Program-made: the position numbers and the translations under genes | NCBI GenBank assembly: GCA_016699835.1 | Contig: CP064987.1 | Location: 1,488,001 to 1,552,000, forward strand | DNA from: Phycisphaerales bacterium | GTDB lineage: Bacteria; Planctomycetota; Phycisphaerae; Phycisphaerales; UBA1924 | DNA length: 64,000 nucleotides | Reading direction: 5' to 3' | The notes under the pieces: generated by a model | The model's input: only the letters and a program-made list of their open reading frames with translations | Told to the model about the DNA's origin: nothing | The model's database searches: none | In this document: piece by piece, positions 34,456 to 42,873 of the stretch | Position numbering within the stretch: the first letter of the stretch is position 1 | Layout of the letters: each line of letters opens with the position of its first letter

Positions 34456-34487
34456 AAAAAGGGTGCCGCCAGCCGCGGGCGGCACCC
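34456..34487 (-). terminator. Rho-independent terminator of the LRAT/HEPN operon
   Basis: GGGTGCCGCC (34461-34470) and GGCGGCACCC (34478-34487) form a perfect 10-bp stem with a 7-base loop. On the minus strand five T follow. It lies 18 bases after the stop of the LRAT-like gene. It also separates that operon from the converging methyltransferase. Confidence 0.9.
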
Positions 34488-34505
34488 AACAGTCACGCCA
34501 TCCAC

Positions 34506-34898
34506 TTACCCCGCCGCGCTCGCCATCAGCGCGATGAGCCCGATTACTGCGCCGACCTTCACCGCACTTTTCAGCGTGTTGGCCTGCGGGCTGCAGTGGT
34601 GCCCAGTCTTGCACCAGTACGCCAAGTGCTCGCAGTTGTTGTTGAATAGGTCGTAGTCTTGCTCGGCGAGACGGGTAATCGCGAGCCGCACGGTATCGTG
34701 CGGTGGCAGCGCGGCTCCGGGTGTGTATTGCCTGATAAATGACGGCCCACGCGCGAGGAAGTCGTCGCGCCAGACCCGCCGCACGGACATGCGGGCTTCA
34801 CCCTTGCCGCCGTACTCGATGACGGTGCCGTCGCCGAGGTCGATGCCGTGGTGCTCGCCCCAGATGTACTTGATGAAGAGATGATCACCGTAGGCCAT
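34506..34898 (-). CDS. LRAT/NlpC-P60-like protein with C-terminal membrane segment
   Basis: A 130-residue protein. HHGIDLGDGTVIEYGG (16-31) carries the His expected in LRAT-type papain-like enzymes, and NNNCEHLAYW (87-95) the NCEH motif with nucleophile Cys89. The last 20 residues (VGAVIGLIALMASAA) form a hydrophobic anchor, as in many LRAT-domain proteins that act on lipids at membranes. It is the last gene of a three-gene minus-strand operon and ends at a strong terminator. AAGGAAC lies upstream of the ATG. Its enzymatic substrate is unknown. Confidence 0.75.
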   Translation of the reverse strand: MAYGDHLFIKYIWGEHHGIDLGDGTVIEYGGKGEARMSVRRVWRDDFLARGPSFIRQYTPGAALPPHDTVRLAITRLAEQDYDLFNNNCEHLAYWCKTGHHCSPQANTLKSAVKVGAVIGLIALMASAAG

Positions 34899-34973
34899 GG
34901 AGTCCGTTCCTTTCTTGATGGGGGGTGCCGGGGGGCCGTAGCCCCCTGCATGTGCGCCCCGATGGTTTTCCGA

Positions 34974-35783
34974 TTACGCGCTGAAAAGCAGTTGCCTAGC
35001 CAATGCCTTTGTGACTTGCCAGAATATCGAAGAGTCGTTGAAGCCGAGCTTCACACCGTACCGCAGTTCCTTCGCCGGGTGGACGAAGTTGCGGTATTCC
35101 TTCAACGTGTCCGCGACGTTTTTCGCCGACTCTGTAATCCAGTTCAACTCGCAGCCGACCTTGATGTACGAATCCAGCATCCAATCCTGGTAGTTGGTGG
35201 TCTTCCCAGTCGCCTTGTCCTTGGGCGCATTCGCCGCGCCAGTTAGCGGGGCCTTATCGGTCAACTTGTTCGCTCTCGCGACGAAGAGGGCTTCAAGCAA
35301 ACCGCCCATCATCACAATCGCCGCAAGATGCGCGTCGGCCTTGACGCACTTCGCGCACTCGTGCCACCGGCGGGTGAGAATGTCCCGCATCTCTTGATTG
35401 CCAGCCAAGGGCGAAAAGTCCGGCGCGAGGTCGTCAGTATTCGCGACTGGTACCACTGCCGGTGCAATCAGTGCGATAGTACGAGCAGCAACCAATGCAG
35501 TCTTGGCGTTCATCAACGCGTCTAAATACGTTTGTTTCGCGGCGTGTTTTGCCGTCGAATTCAGGATCGTGGTGTAGTGCTGGTCAACTGCCACGAGGTC
35601 AAGGCCCGGGGCCGCCGCCACCACGACTGGCTTGTGGGCGTGGAACCACGCCTGGGCCGTGGCTTTCAGGCTCGCTACGGTATCGACATTCTTCACCTGC
35701 TTGGTCTTGACTGCAGTAACCCGAGCGCGTGCCTTTGTGACCTCGTTGATGGCTGCATCAAAGGTCTTGTGTATGGCCAGCAT
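34974..35783 (-). CDS. HEPN/Abi-like protein
   Basis: A 269-residue, almost entirely helical protein. The C-terminal part contains KEYRNFVHPAKELR (Arg231, His235), like the R-x-x-x-H motif of HEPN-type and abortive-infection proteins, many of which are RNases; DSYIKVGCELNWI just before it also fits. The N-terminal 130 residues are Ala/Thr/Val-rich with repeated KxxxA helices. It is 36 bases downstream of the wHTH-like gene and 75 bases before the LRAT-like gene. A GGGGGC/GCCCCC hairpin lies in the second gap. Lower GC than the core suggests acquisition. The HEPN assignment is tentative. Confidence 0.5.
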   Translation of the reverse strand: MLAIHKTFDAAINEVTKARARVTAVKTKQVKNVDTVASLKATAQAWFHAHKPVVVAAAPGLDLVAVDQHYTTILNSTAKHAAKQTYLDALMNAKTALVAARTIALIAPAVVPVANTDDLAPDFSPLAGNQEMRDILTRRWHECAKCVKADAHLAAIVMMGGLLEALFVARANKLTDKAPLTGAANAPKDKATGKTTNYQDWMLDSYIKVGCELNWITESAKNVADTLKEYRNFVHPAKELRYGVKLGFNDSSIFWQVTKALARQLLFSA

Positions 35784-35819
35784 GAGCACAGACTCCTTTA
35801 GTTGATAAGGAATTGCGCA

Positions 35820-36434
35820 TTAGCCGCCCTTCTTTGTTCTCTTCTTGGTCGATACCTTCTTCTTACTGACTCTACCTTTCGTGCCGCCGCTGTTCCCCGC
35901 GCTCGTCGCCCCACTTCCGGGCAGTGTGATGGCAACGAGGTTCTCGCCGACCGAACTCAACTTGAACGCGCCTCGCTCAGCACGGTCCAAATACCCCGCG
36001 CGCATTGCGTTCTTCAGCGTTGTGTTCCAGTTTCTCACCTGGCCCCACACGGCAAGCCTTGCTGCATCCTTCATTGTCGCGGCATCGATGGAGTCCTTGT
36101 GCTGCTCTGTAGGAGCCTCGAACTGATAGAAGTATGCGACGACTGCGGCGAATTGCTGGTCGCTCCTGGGTGCCTTCGCCGCTGTAAACGACTTAATATC
36201 CGTCGGATGACTCGGCACGTCAGCAGCTGCATGGACAATCGGTGCGTCCGGGTGGGCTGGTCCGGGCGAAGGGGTGAGGTGTGCCGAGGGTGGAGTGATT
36301 CGCAGCGTCTGCATGGCGAACTGCAAAGCCAGCGATTGGTTTTCCGAGGTCATCCCCTGCAACTCGGTGACGATCTTCTGCGCGGCTTCCAACGGACTGT
36401 TTTTTTCTACGGCGGGCGGTCCGGACTGCGTCAT
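35820..36434 (-). CDS. wHTH-like protein with basic tail
   Basis: A 204-residue protein, first gene of the wHTH-HEPN-LRAT operon. Residues 10-45 are helical (AAQKIVTELQGMTSENQSLA). Residues 85-175 resemble a winged-helix-type domain seen in several accessory-island proteins (QQFAAVVAYFYQFEA, then NAMRAGYLDRAERGAFKLSSVGENLV). The last 25 residues are a Lys/Arg/Ser-rich tail (KKKVSTKKRTKKGG) likely to bind nucleic acid. GGAG lies near the ATG. The closing pattern AFKLSSVGENLVAITLP recurs in proteins of unknown function near defence genes, as far as remembered; treat as inference. Confidence 0.5.
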   Translation of the reverse strand: MTQSGPPAVEKNSPLEAAQKIVTELQGMTSENQSLALQFAMQTLRITPPSAHLTPSPGPAHPDAPIVHAAADVPSHPTDIKSFTAAKAPRSDQQFAAVVAYFYQFEAPTEQHKDSIDAATMKDAARLAVWGQVRNWNTTLKNAMRAGYLDRAERGAFKLSSVGENLVAITLPGSGATSAGNSGGTKGRVSKKKVSTKKRTKKGG

Positions 36435-36941
36435 GCGAATCTCCACAAGGCTGCACACCTTGTGCAGCGAGCCTGGAGTGTGGCAACGCCAATGCCAGAC
36501 CGCGAAGAATTATCGTGTTCCAGCGAATCACGCAGGAACGCCCGAAAACCGCATGTAAGCGATTCCGCCATCCTTGCAAAACCGTGTCGATATGTGGACA
36601 TAGACCAACCGGCCTGCCGAATTGGCAGCCGGACGCACCGATACCGAGGACCAGTCAAGTTCCGAGGGGAACAACTATATCGGTGCACTTGGATGTGTCA
36701 ACAACACAAGAATGTGTTTCATCCATATTTCCGCACAAACGGGTGAATCCCTCTACACCGCCACTATCGCCGTCGTGACCTTGCTCCGCAGCCCCTGTTC
36801 GCCGTGGATGTTGACCCTGTGGTGAATGGAAGCCAACGTTTCCACCGCGTCGGCGGCGCGGAAGTTGGTGCGGAGCACCGTGCCGCCGCCAGGCCCTCCC
36901 TCACGGTCGGGCTACATGTACTGGCCCCGCGCAGCGGAGAT
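36435..36941. other. Lower-GC gap upstream of the three-gene operon
   Basis: About 500 bases. The left part, AT-richer, should contain the promoter of the operon that starts at 36434. The right part keeps a coding look on the minus strand (36753-36878, listed separately). No repeats or terminators are evident. Confidence 0.35.
36753..36878 (-). CDS. Possible 41-residue remnant or small protein
   Basis: A GTG-initiated frame reading VLRTNFRAADAVETLASIHH and ending TAIVAV, with strong GC3 bias like real genes here. It has no good ribosome binding site and a stop codon lies 12 codons upstream, so it may be the tail of a lost gene downstream of the AP2 protein rather than a functional small protein. 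Confidence 0.25.
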   Translation of the reverse strand: MLRTNFRAADAVETLASIHHRVNIHGEQGLRSKVTTAIVAV

Positions 36942-39038
36942 TTATGCCGCCTTCCTCACCCGCGAAGCGGAGTAAACCCACCTCCCCCTCGCGTCGAATC
37001 GCACCCGCACCACCTCGCTCTTTTCGCCCAGGCGGTCGGCGCGGGCGCCTTGCACCGTGTATTCGGCCCCCTCGCCGTCGCCGGTGATGCAGTCGATACC
37101 CACCGTCGCGTCGGTGAAGGTCGGGCGGCGGACGGCGCTCGTGGTCCCGTCCACGGTGCCGAGGCGCACGGACTCGCGCTGGCCGGGGAGCCTTCGGAAA
37201 ATCGCGAACGTCACCCCCGCGCTCGCGGCGGCGTGCGTGCTGCGCCACGACAGCGTGACGCTGCCGTCGCCATTGAGGACCACATCAAAGTCGGTCGGTT
37301 GGCCCGGCATCCGCGCCGCGCTCCCGCCGGCGCGGGTCCACAGGTCCGCGGGGGAGACCGGCGCCGCGGCGCTGGGCTTCTCGCCAGGCTCGGGGAAGTT
37401 CACTCTGGCCTCGTCCCCCCACACCTCGCGCGCCGCCTCGTCGTAGGCCATCGCCGCCTCGGCCTCGTCGTCGAAGTGGCCCAGCCTGCTGTTCACGTCG
37501 GCGACGCGGATCTGCGCGGTCCACGCGCCCACGCGCTCGTTCCAGCAGACGCCCTTGTACCGTGACGTCGTCGGCCGCCCGCAACGCCGCAGGATCTTGT
37601 AGGCGCCGCGGGCGGACTGCTCGGGGTTGCTGATCACGAGGTTCGCGCGGCGGCAGTCGAGGGGGTTGCCGTTGGCGTGGTGGACCCGAATCGCCGCCGA
37701 CTCGCCGTCGAGCGCCAGGATGAGGCGCCTGAGTTGCCGCCGGGGGGCGTCGTCGGCGCCGGCCTGGAAGACGACGCCATTGTCCTGCCCGGCTCTCGAG
37801 CGCGCGGCGTAGTTCCATTTCTTCCCCTGCACGATGGGGAGATCCGCCTCGTCGATGAGCGCCTCGATGTATCCGCCGAGCGTGCGCAGCGGCACGCGCC
37901 ACACGCCGGCGCGGGCCGGGTGCGGATCGGCGTACGGCTGGCCGACCTGGTCGAGTTCCTCGCGCAGGCGGGCGATGTCGGCGGCGGCGTAGAGGATCGG
38001 CGTCCCGGTCTGGTCCTTCTCGCGGTAGCGGGTGAAGGTGACCTCGCCCGAACGCTCCCACTGGCCGAGCGTCCCCTCGCTCACGTCGAGCGCCGCGGCG
38101 GCCTCGTCGCGCGTCAGCATGGCGACGCCCTTGGGCGGCGTGGGAAGCCCGCGCGCCAGGGTGTAGGCGCACTTCTCGCGCACGGTCTCGCCGTCGGCGC
38201 CGAGGAACGTCGGCGCGGGGATCTTCCCATCGGGGAAGTTGAGCGGGGCCGAGTCGCCGAAGATCTCCCTCGCGGCGGCGTCGTAGGCGGCGGCGGCCTG
38301 GGCCTCGTCGCGGAATCGACCGATCATCCGGTGCATCTCCTTCGTGCCGATCTGCGCCCTCCACAAGCGCCGCGTCGCGTCCCAGTCCACGCCGAGATAG
38401 ACCGACGACACCGCGCGGCCGGCCCGCGTCATCGACTTGGCGCGCGACAGGTTCACCTCCGTGCGCGTCTTCAGGACGAGGTTCGATCGCCGGAGGTCGA
38501 GGGGGTCGCCGTTGGCGTAGCCCACCACCACGTCCTTGAACTCCTTGTCCCCAAGGCCCAGGATGAGGCGCTTGAGGGGGGTCTGGCGCTGCGTCATCGT
38601 GGCGAAGAGCACCTCGCCCCCCCGTCCGTCGCTCTTCGGGCCCCAGTTCCAGTTCTTTCCCTCGACGATCGGGAGATCCTCGGCGTCGATGAGCGCCTCC
38701 ATCGAGTGGAGGCGGCTGCGGAGGGGGACGCGGTAGACGCCCGGACGCTCCGGATCGGGATAGGGCTCCTTGAGCCTCCTGAACTCCTCACGCAGGCGCT
38801 CGAGGTCGGCCTCGACGTAATAAATCGCGCGGCCCGTGCCGGTGGCGGCGCGGTAGCGCGGGATCGTCACGCGCCCGGCACGCTCCCAATCGCTGAAGGT
38901 TTTGAGCGCCACGCCCATGAACGTGGCGGCGTCCTCCCGCGTCAGGACTTTTACGTCTGTGGGCGGCGGGGGGAGCGGACCGGCGGCGCGATACGCACGC
39001 GTGCGGGGCTTCGTGTTCTTGGTGCTGGTGGTCTTCAT
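36942..39038 (-). CDS. Tandem HTH-HNH-AP2 protein with fibronectin-like C-terminus
   Basis: A 698-residue protein made of a duplicated module. Module 1: MerR-like HTH (about 28-92, TREDAATFMGVALKTFSDW), HNH-like region (105-200) and AP2 domain (211-269, SSVYLGVDWDATRRLWRAQI). Module 2: HTH (304-370), HNH-like (383-475) and AP2 (490-550, TSRYKGVCWN...WTAQIRV). The HNH core reads VGYANGDPLDLRRSNL in copy 1, with Tyr174 for the first His, but VHHANGNPLDCRRANL in copy 2. A fibronectin-like domain (about 570-690, GSVTLSWRST) ends the chain. HNH-AP2 proteins are usually single-module homing endonucleases. Encoded 66 bases behind the 39105-39800 gene, on the same strand. Confidence 0.8.
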   Translation of the reverse strand: MKTTSTKNTKPRTRAYRAAGPLPPPPTDVKVLTREDAATFMGVALKTFSDWERAGRVTIPRYRAATGTGRAIYYVEADLERLREEFRRLKEPYPDPERPGVYRVPLRSRLHSMEALIDAEDLPIVEGKNWNWGPKSDGRGGEVLFATMTQRQTPLKRLILGLGDKEFKDVVVGYANGDPLDLRRSNLVLKTRTEVNLSRAKSMTRAGRAVSSVYLGVDWDATRRLWRAQIGTKEMHRMIGRFRDEAQAAAAYDAAAREIFGDSAPLNFPDGKIPAPTFLGADGETVREKCAYTLARGLPTPPKGVAMLTRDEAAAALDVSEGTLGQWERSGEVTFTRYREKDQTGTPILYAAADIARLREELDQVGQPYADPHPARAGVWRVPLRTLGGYIEALIDEADLPIVQGKKWNYAARSRAGQDNGVVFQAGADDAPRRQLRRLILALDGESAAIRVHHANGNPLDCRRANLVISNPEQSARGAYKILRRCGRPTTSRYKGVCWNERVGAWTAQIRVADVNSRLGHFDDEAEAAMAYDEAAREVWGDEARVNFPEPGEKPSAAAPVSPADLWTRAGGSAARMPGQPTDFDVVLNGDGSVTLSWRSTHAAASAGVTFAIFRRLPGQRESVRLGTVDGTTSAVRRPTFTDATVGIDCITGDGEGAEYTVQGARADRLGEKSEVVRVRFDARGRWVYSASRVRKAA

Positions 39039-39104
39039 GGTGGTCTCGCGTCTGTGGTCGTGTGTGTGAACGATGAAAGAGGTGCGTGGGGCGTGGGGCG
39101 CGCT

Positions 39105-39800
39105 CTACGCCGCCACGGTGGCGCTCGCCGTCTCGCTCCAGGGGCCGGGGGTTCCGGCGGTCGTGATCCAGCGCGCGATGTAATGGGCCTGCCGGCCGCC
39201 GTTCTGTGATTCGAAGGTCAGCGTGGTCGTGCCGTCGGTGACGCTGCCGATGTAGCGGTACGCCCCGCTCACGGCGGCGGCGTCGGTGGGCAGGGGCGGC
39301 GCGGCCTCGTGGGGATTGGTCAGCGCCACGAAGACCTCGGCGCGGGCGACGCCCGCGGGCCTCGCGCGACGCGTGGGCGTGGACTCGTCGCTGAGGCGCA
39401 GGGTGTGCGTCAGACGTTGTCCCGAGTCGATGAGCGTGAGGGGTGAAGATGTAATGTTCCCCACGCGGAGCGTGGGGGTGCTCCGGACGGTGATGCCGAT
39501 GGTGGCGCGGTCGGCGTCGGTGGTCTTGGGGAAGGCCTGGATGAAGTTGGTGATCGGCCGCGCCTGCGCCTCGACCTCCGCCCTCGCCGCGTCCTTGGCC
39601 TGCGTCGCCGCCTGCGCCGCGGCGCGGGCCGCGATGTGCGCCGGCCAGGCCGCCTTCCACTCGTTCACGGCGTTCTTGAGGTCGGCGAGGTCCGCGGGGT
39701 CGAGCGCCATGCCGTTCCACCACGCCTCGACGGCGTCGTAATAGTGCGCGATGAACGCGGCGAAGTCGGCGTCGGCCCGGGGAAAGCGTCGCTGGGACAC
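39105..39800 (-). CDS. Planctomycete protein with C-terminal fibronectin-like domain (paralogue 2)
   Basis: A 231-residue paralogue of 31491-32150. The N-terminal half is Ala-rich helical (IAARAAAQAATQAKDAARAE), the C-terminal half beta-rich with HTLRLSDESTPTRRARPAG and HYIARWITTAGTPGPWSE. GTG at 39800 is chosen: GGAG lies eight bases upstream and the resulting start (MSQRRFPRADADF) aligns with the paralogue's MADYIPGPDADF. A copy of the family B palindrome (39460-39476) sits inside the gene, in the linker between the halves. It lies 66 bases ahead of the AP2 gene and probably forms an operon with it. Confidence 0.7.
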   Translation of the reverse strand: MSQRRFPRADADFAAFIAHYYDAVEAWWNGMALDPADLADLKNAVNEWKAAWPAHIAARAAAQAATQAKDAARAEVEAQARPITNFIQAFPKTTDADRATIGITVRSTPTLRVGNITSSPLTLIDSGQRLTHTLRLSDESTPTRRARPAGVARAEVFVALTNPHEAAPPLPTDAAAVSGAYRYIGSVTDGTTTLTFESQNGGRQAHYIARWITTAGTPGPWSETASATVAA

Positions 39801-40304
39801 GAGAGAACTCCAAACTGCCAGATGACAAACTGCCACATGGCCAAATCAGACGAAGGCACGCACGGTGCCGCGCGACGGGGGTTTTGGTCCCGTCTCGCGA
39901 CACGCCCCACACGGGGCGATGGGTGTGGCATCGGCGTTCCTTGGACCCCAGTTGAGGTTTTCCCGGTGACGAGCGTTCCGGACGGTCGTCCGGATCATCC
40001 GGCACAAAGGACAGGCCCTTTGGACCGCGTGACGAGCGATCCGAACCGCATGACGGGCCGTCGGGCGGTCGGGCCGGGCCGTCGGGCACCAGAGACGATC
40101 GACCCGGAGGGCATGACGGACAAACGGGAACAGTCCACGGACCATCCGCACGGCTCCACCCACCGATCGCCCCAGAGCACCGGCGAGTCGCGCCGGAGGA
40201 CCGGCGAAGGGGGTGAGCAAGTCATCGACGCGCGCGAGCGCGACACCGCGCCGAGGATGGACCCACGCTCGCGTTGGCGCGATCCGCGTGCGCGCGAGGG
40301 GTCA
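39801..40304. other. Non-coding stretch with 21-bp periodicity
   Basis: About 500 bases. Long frames are open on both strands here only because of high GC and repeat structure. None resembles a protein family. The middle is the 21-bp array at 39961-40212. The left end should contain the promoter of the 39800 gene. Confidence 0.4.
39961..40212. repeat. Degenerate 21-bp tandem repeat, about twelve units
   Basis: Cut every 21 bases from 39961, most units end in CCGG, CGGG, TTGG or CCGA and carry a central GACG/GACA. Units 4 and 5 (ACCGCGTGACGAGCGATCC.. and ACCGCATGACGGGCCGTCG..) are the clearest. In one frame the units encode heptapeptides such as VTSDPNR, MTGRRAV, MTDKREQ. Divergence between units is high. 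Confidence 0.5.
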
Positions 40305-40781
40305 CTACAACGTCGCTTCCGCCGCGATTGTGATCGGCGCCGCCCCGCACTCCGGACACGGGGCGTTCGCCGCAAGACCCGCGCGGGAATACAAGCACCT
40401 CGGGCACGCGCCCGCGCGGGCGCGGCGGCGGGCGATGACATCCAAACGCCACGCGATCGCGCCGCACAATCCCGCCACCACCGCGGGGAGCCAGAACGGG
40501 ATCCCGACGTACGTGCGGCCGCCGGAGATCGACGCGTTTGCCCACCAGACCTTGGGGACCGTCGGGTCCACGCGTCCCGTGTACACGCCGGGGGGCATGC
40601 GGTACATCGCGCCCCGGTCGTGCACGAGGTACGCCCCGCCGCGCTGCGCGCCGTAGAGCCACGGCCACGCGTAGTGGTGCAGGTACCACCGCTCGCTCGC
40701 GGCCCACGCGGCGAGCATGAGCACACCCACCGCCGCCCCGCCCCACTTCATGGTCTTTCGCAGCCTCGGGTGCGGCCTCAT
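40305..40781 (-). CDS. Membrane protein with zinc ribbon
   Basis: A 158-residue protein. Transmembrane helices at about 11-28 (MKWGGAAVGVLMLAAWAA) and 95-113 (GIPFWLPAVVAGLCGAIAW) flank an extracytoplasmic segment, and a C-terminal zinc ribbon has CPRC and CPECG. This design, shared with 44766-45851 and 57935-58216, is common in planctomycetes and of unknown function. TAGAGT six bases before the ATG suggests a leaderless mRNA. Confidence 0.7.
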   Translation of the reverse strand: MRPHPRLRKTMKWGGAAVGVLMLAAWAASERWYLHHYAWPWLYGAQRGGAYLVHDRGAMYRMPPGVYTGRVDPTVPKVWWANASISGGRTYVGIPFWLPAVVAGLCGAIAWRLDVIARRRARAGACPRCLYSRAGLAANAPCPECGAAPITIAAEATL

Positions 40782-40930
40782 GGCGAAACTCTACGGTCTC
40801 GCCATCAAAGCGGCCGTCGAACCTGTGAACTAGACCTGACAACCCGGGGACGACGCCAGCAACACGGCATCGCCGCTAACCCGCACGCGCCCACTTTCCT
40901 TCTGCGTCCACCCGCGCCGCGCCCACGCCC

Positions 40931-41593
40931 TCACGCCCCCCACGGCCCGGCGTACTCCGCCGAAAACCCCCCCTTCCCGGCAGCGCCGCCCCCCTCCCCG
41001 GCTCCGCCGCCCCCCTCCCCAGCGGCGCCGCCCCCCTCCCCGCTCCCCCCATCGCGCCACGACCACTCGAACATCCGCTTGGCGATCTGCCGCAGGTGCA
41101 GCATGTCGTGGGCGCCCCACGACGTGAGCAGGTCCCCCGCGCGGATCACGCGCCCGCTGGGGTGGTGGTACGCGTGCCGCCAGCGTGGGTCGTCCGGCGG
41201 CGTCGTTGCAAGAACCTCGCGCAGCCACGCGATCGACCCCTCCCGTGCCTGCTCGAAGCGCGCGAGCGCCAGGAGTGGATCCTGCTCGGCGTACTTCCGC
41301 TCGATCGCCAGCCCCTCCGGGTCGGTCCGGGGCCAGGGGCGCGTCGGGTCCTCCAGCGTCGAGCGCAGGCGCGGGCCGAAGTCCTCCACCTCCTCATCGA
41401 CCAGGTGGCAGAGGATCTCCCCCACCGACCACGCGCCCCGGGGCGACCGCCGCCGAAGATCCGCTCGAGACGATCCCTCCACGCACGACCGCACCACCAG
41501 CGGGAACCGCGACATCCGTTCCACCATCGCGCCCGGATCAAAGACGCACGGCTGTGGCCCGCGAAACTCCAACGAAACGTCCTCTGTGCCCAT
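40931..41593 (-). CDS. DinB-like four-helix protein with Gly-rich tail
   Basis: A 220-residue protein. WSVGEILCHLVDEEVEDF near residue 55 supplies His and Glu, and WGAHDMLHLRQIAKR near 160 the third His block of the DinB/YfiT fold, a metal-binding helical bundle used in bacillithiol or mycothiol chemistry and other roles; the substrate is unknown. The C-terminal 45 residues are a heptad Gly repeat (GEGGGAA, GEGGGGA, GEGGGAA) encoded by exact-length 21-bp units. ATG 41593 is preferred to GTG 41596. Confidence 0.75.
   Translation of the reverse strand: MGTEDVSLEFRGPQPCVFDPGAMVERMSRFPLVVRSCVEGSSRADLRRRSPRGAWSVGEILCHLVDEEVEDFGPRLRSTLEDPTRPWPRTDPEGLAIERKYAEQDPLLALARFEQAREGSIAWLREVLATTPPDDPRWRHAYHHPSGRVIRAGDLLTSWGAHDMLHLRQIAKRMFEWSWRDGGSGEGGGAAGEGGGGAGEGGGAAGKGGFSAEYAGPWGA
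40980..41042. repeat. In-frame 21-bp tandem repeat, three units
   Basis: Units 40980-41000, 41001-41021 and 41022-41042 differ at only a few positions and share CGCCGCCCCCCTCCCC or near forms. They encode the Gly-rich heptads at the end of the DinB-like protein. Confidence 0.8.
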
Positions 41594-41730
41594 CACTCAC
41601 TCCACAACGCTCGAAACCCTCGTCTCCTGTGACGCCGCCGTTGCGCCGGAATCGCGCCGCCTTCCGGTATTATGGACCCGGCAGGACGAGGACCACTCGA
41701 GTTCAAGTCCCGCTACTCACAGGAGTCCCC

Positions 41731-42873
41731 ATGGAGACGCTCCTCTCGCACTCGACCCTCCGCCCCGTGGCCACGCGAATCCTCGCGTTCCTGATGCCGA
41801 TCCCCATCGCCGCGTTCGGGGCGCCGGCCCACGCCGCGCCCGCGCCGCCCGCCACGCCACCCGCCGCCGCCTCGGAGACCGCCAAGGACGCCACGCCCTG
41901 GCCCGTCATGGAACTCAAGACCCGAAGGGTCGCGATCGACCCTGTCTTCGGCGCCCACCACGAACTCACCGTCGCGCCCAACGCGGGAGAGACCTCGCCC
42001 GACGCCACCAAGCGCCTTCTCATCCATGCCGCCCCGGGCGCCCGGGGCTCCGACCTCTACGTGAGCACGCTCCTCGACGCGGCCAACCCCGACGCGGGCC
42101 CCCCCTCCTCCGAGGCCGCACGCGTCACGACACTCGAGACCGTGATCCACGAGGCCCACTGGCTCCTCGACTCGCGGAACGTCGTCTTCCAGACCGGGCG
42201 CGGCCCGACCAGCACCGTCTGGATCCTCGATACCCACGACGCCGCCCCAACGCCCAAACGCCTCCTCGCCGACATCGCCAACCCCACCTCCTCCCCGATC
42301 GTCAGCAGAAACGGCGCGGTCGCCCTCCTCGCCGAGACCAAACGCGTCGGCAAAGCCAGGCATTTCGACCTCCTCGTCGTCCGCAACCCCCTCGCCACAC
42401 CCGCCGAAAAGCCCCGCGTCGTCGCCCAGGACCTCGACGTCTTCGCCCTCGCCTGGAGCCACGACGGCTCCAGACTGGCCTTCTCCTCCATCGACGTCGT
42501 CACGCTCTGGAACGCCGCCGACGCCACCACCACCTCGCTCCGCTACGACTCCGCGGCCCCCCCAAAGACCCCGGACTCCGCGCCCAGCGATGGATTCCTC
42601 AACTGCGCCGCCCACCACCTCGCCTTCAGCAACGACGACGCCTCCCTCGCCTGCACCCCGAGGTTTGTCGGCGGCCGCTTCGTCGACCGCGCCAATCCCG
42701 ACGCCGGCCGCCTCTACGCCGATGACAAGGTCGTCGTCTTCGACCTCCGCAACTCCGCCAAACCCATCGTCCTCACGGGCGACGACCGCATCCTCGGCCT
42801 CTCGTGGACCACCAGCGCCGACGCCGCCCGCGACGCCGCACACATTCCCGCCTCACCCGTTCCCGCCCGCTAA
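41731..42873 (+). CDS. Secreted WD40/TolB-like beta-propeller protein
   Basis: A 380-residue protein with a signal peptide (residues 1-36, ending APAHAA) and an Ala/Pro-rich linker. The body repeats a propeller pattern of strands with GDSRLAFSS-like turns (LAWSHDGSRLAFSSIDVV, LAFSNDDASLACTPRF, ILGLSWTT), typical of TolB/WD40-like domains that bind proteins or sugars in the periplasm. AGGAG precedes the ATG. The stop overlaps the end of the YdeI-like gene on the other strand by four bases. Confidence 0.75.
   Translation: METLLSHSTLRPVATRILAFLMPIPIAAFGAPAHAAPAPPATPPAAASETAKDATPWPVMELKTRRVAIDPVFGAHHELTVAPNAGETSPDATKRLLIHAAPGARGSDLYVSTLLDAANPDAGPPSSEAARVTTLETVIHEAHWLLDSRNVVFQTGRGPTSTVWILDTHDAAPTPKRLLADIANPTSSPIVSRNGAVALLAETKRVGKARHFDLLVVRNPLATPAEKPRVVAQDLDVFALAWSHDGSRLAFSSIDVVTLWNAADATTTSLRYDSAAPPKTPDSAPSDGFLNCAAHHLAFSNDDASLACTPRFVGGRFVDRANPDAGRLYADDKVVVFDLRNSAKPIVLTGDDRILGLSWTTSADAARDAAHIPASPVPAR

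Noticed and set aside
36421..36437. Copy of the RAYT repeat (GGTCCGGACTGCG)
   Set aside because: Only the short TCCGGACT core matches, inside a coding sequence; no hairpin arm is present. The similar GGACTGCGTCATG at about 6945 is also coding and coincidental.
39636..42725. A 1029-codon open frame on the plus strand
   Set aside because: It is antisense or out of frame to four well-supported genes, has Arg/Pro/His-rich composition typical of GC-rich shadow frames, and shows no domain.
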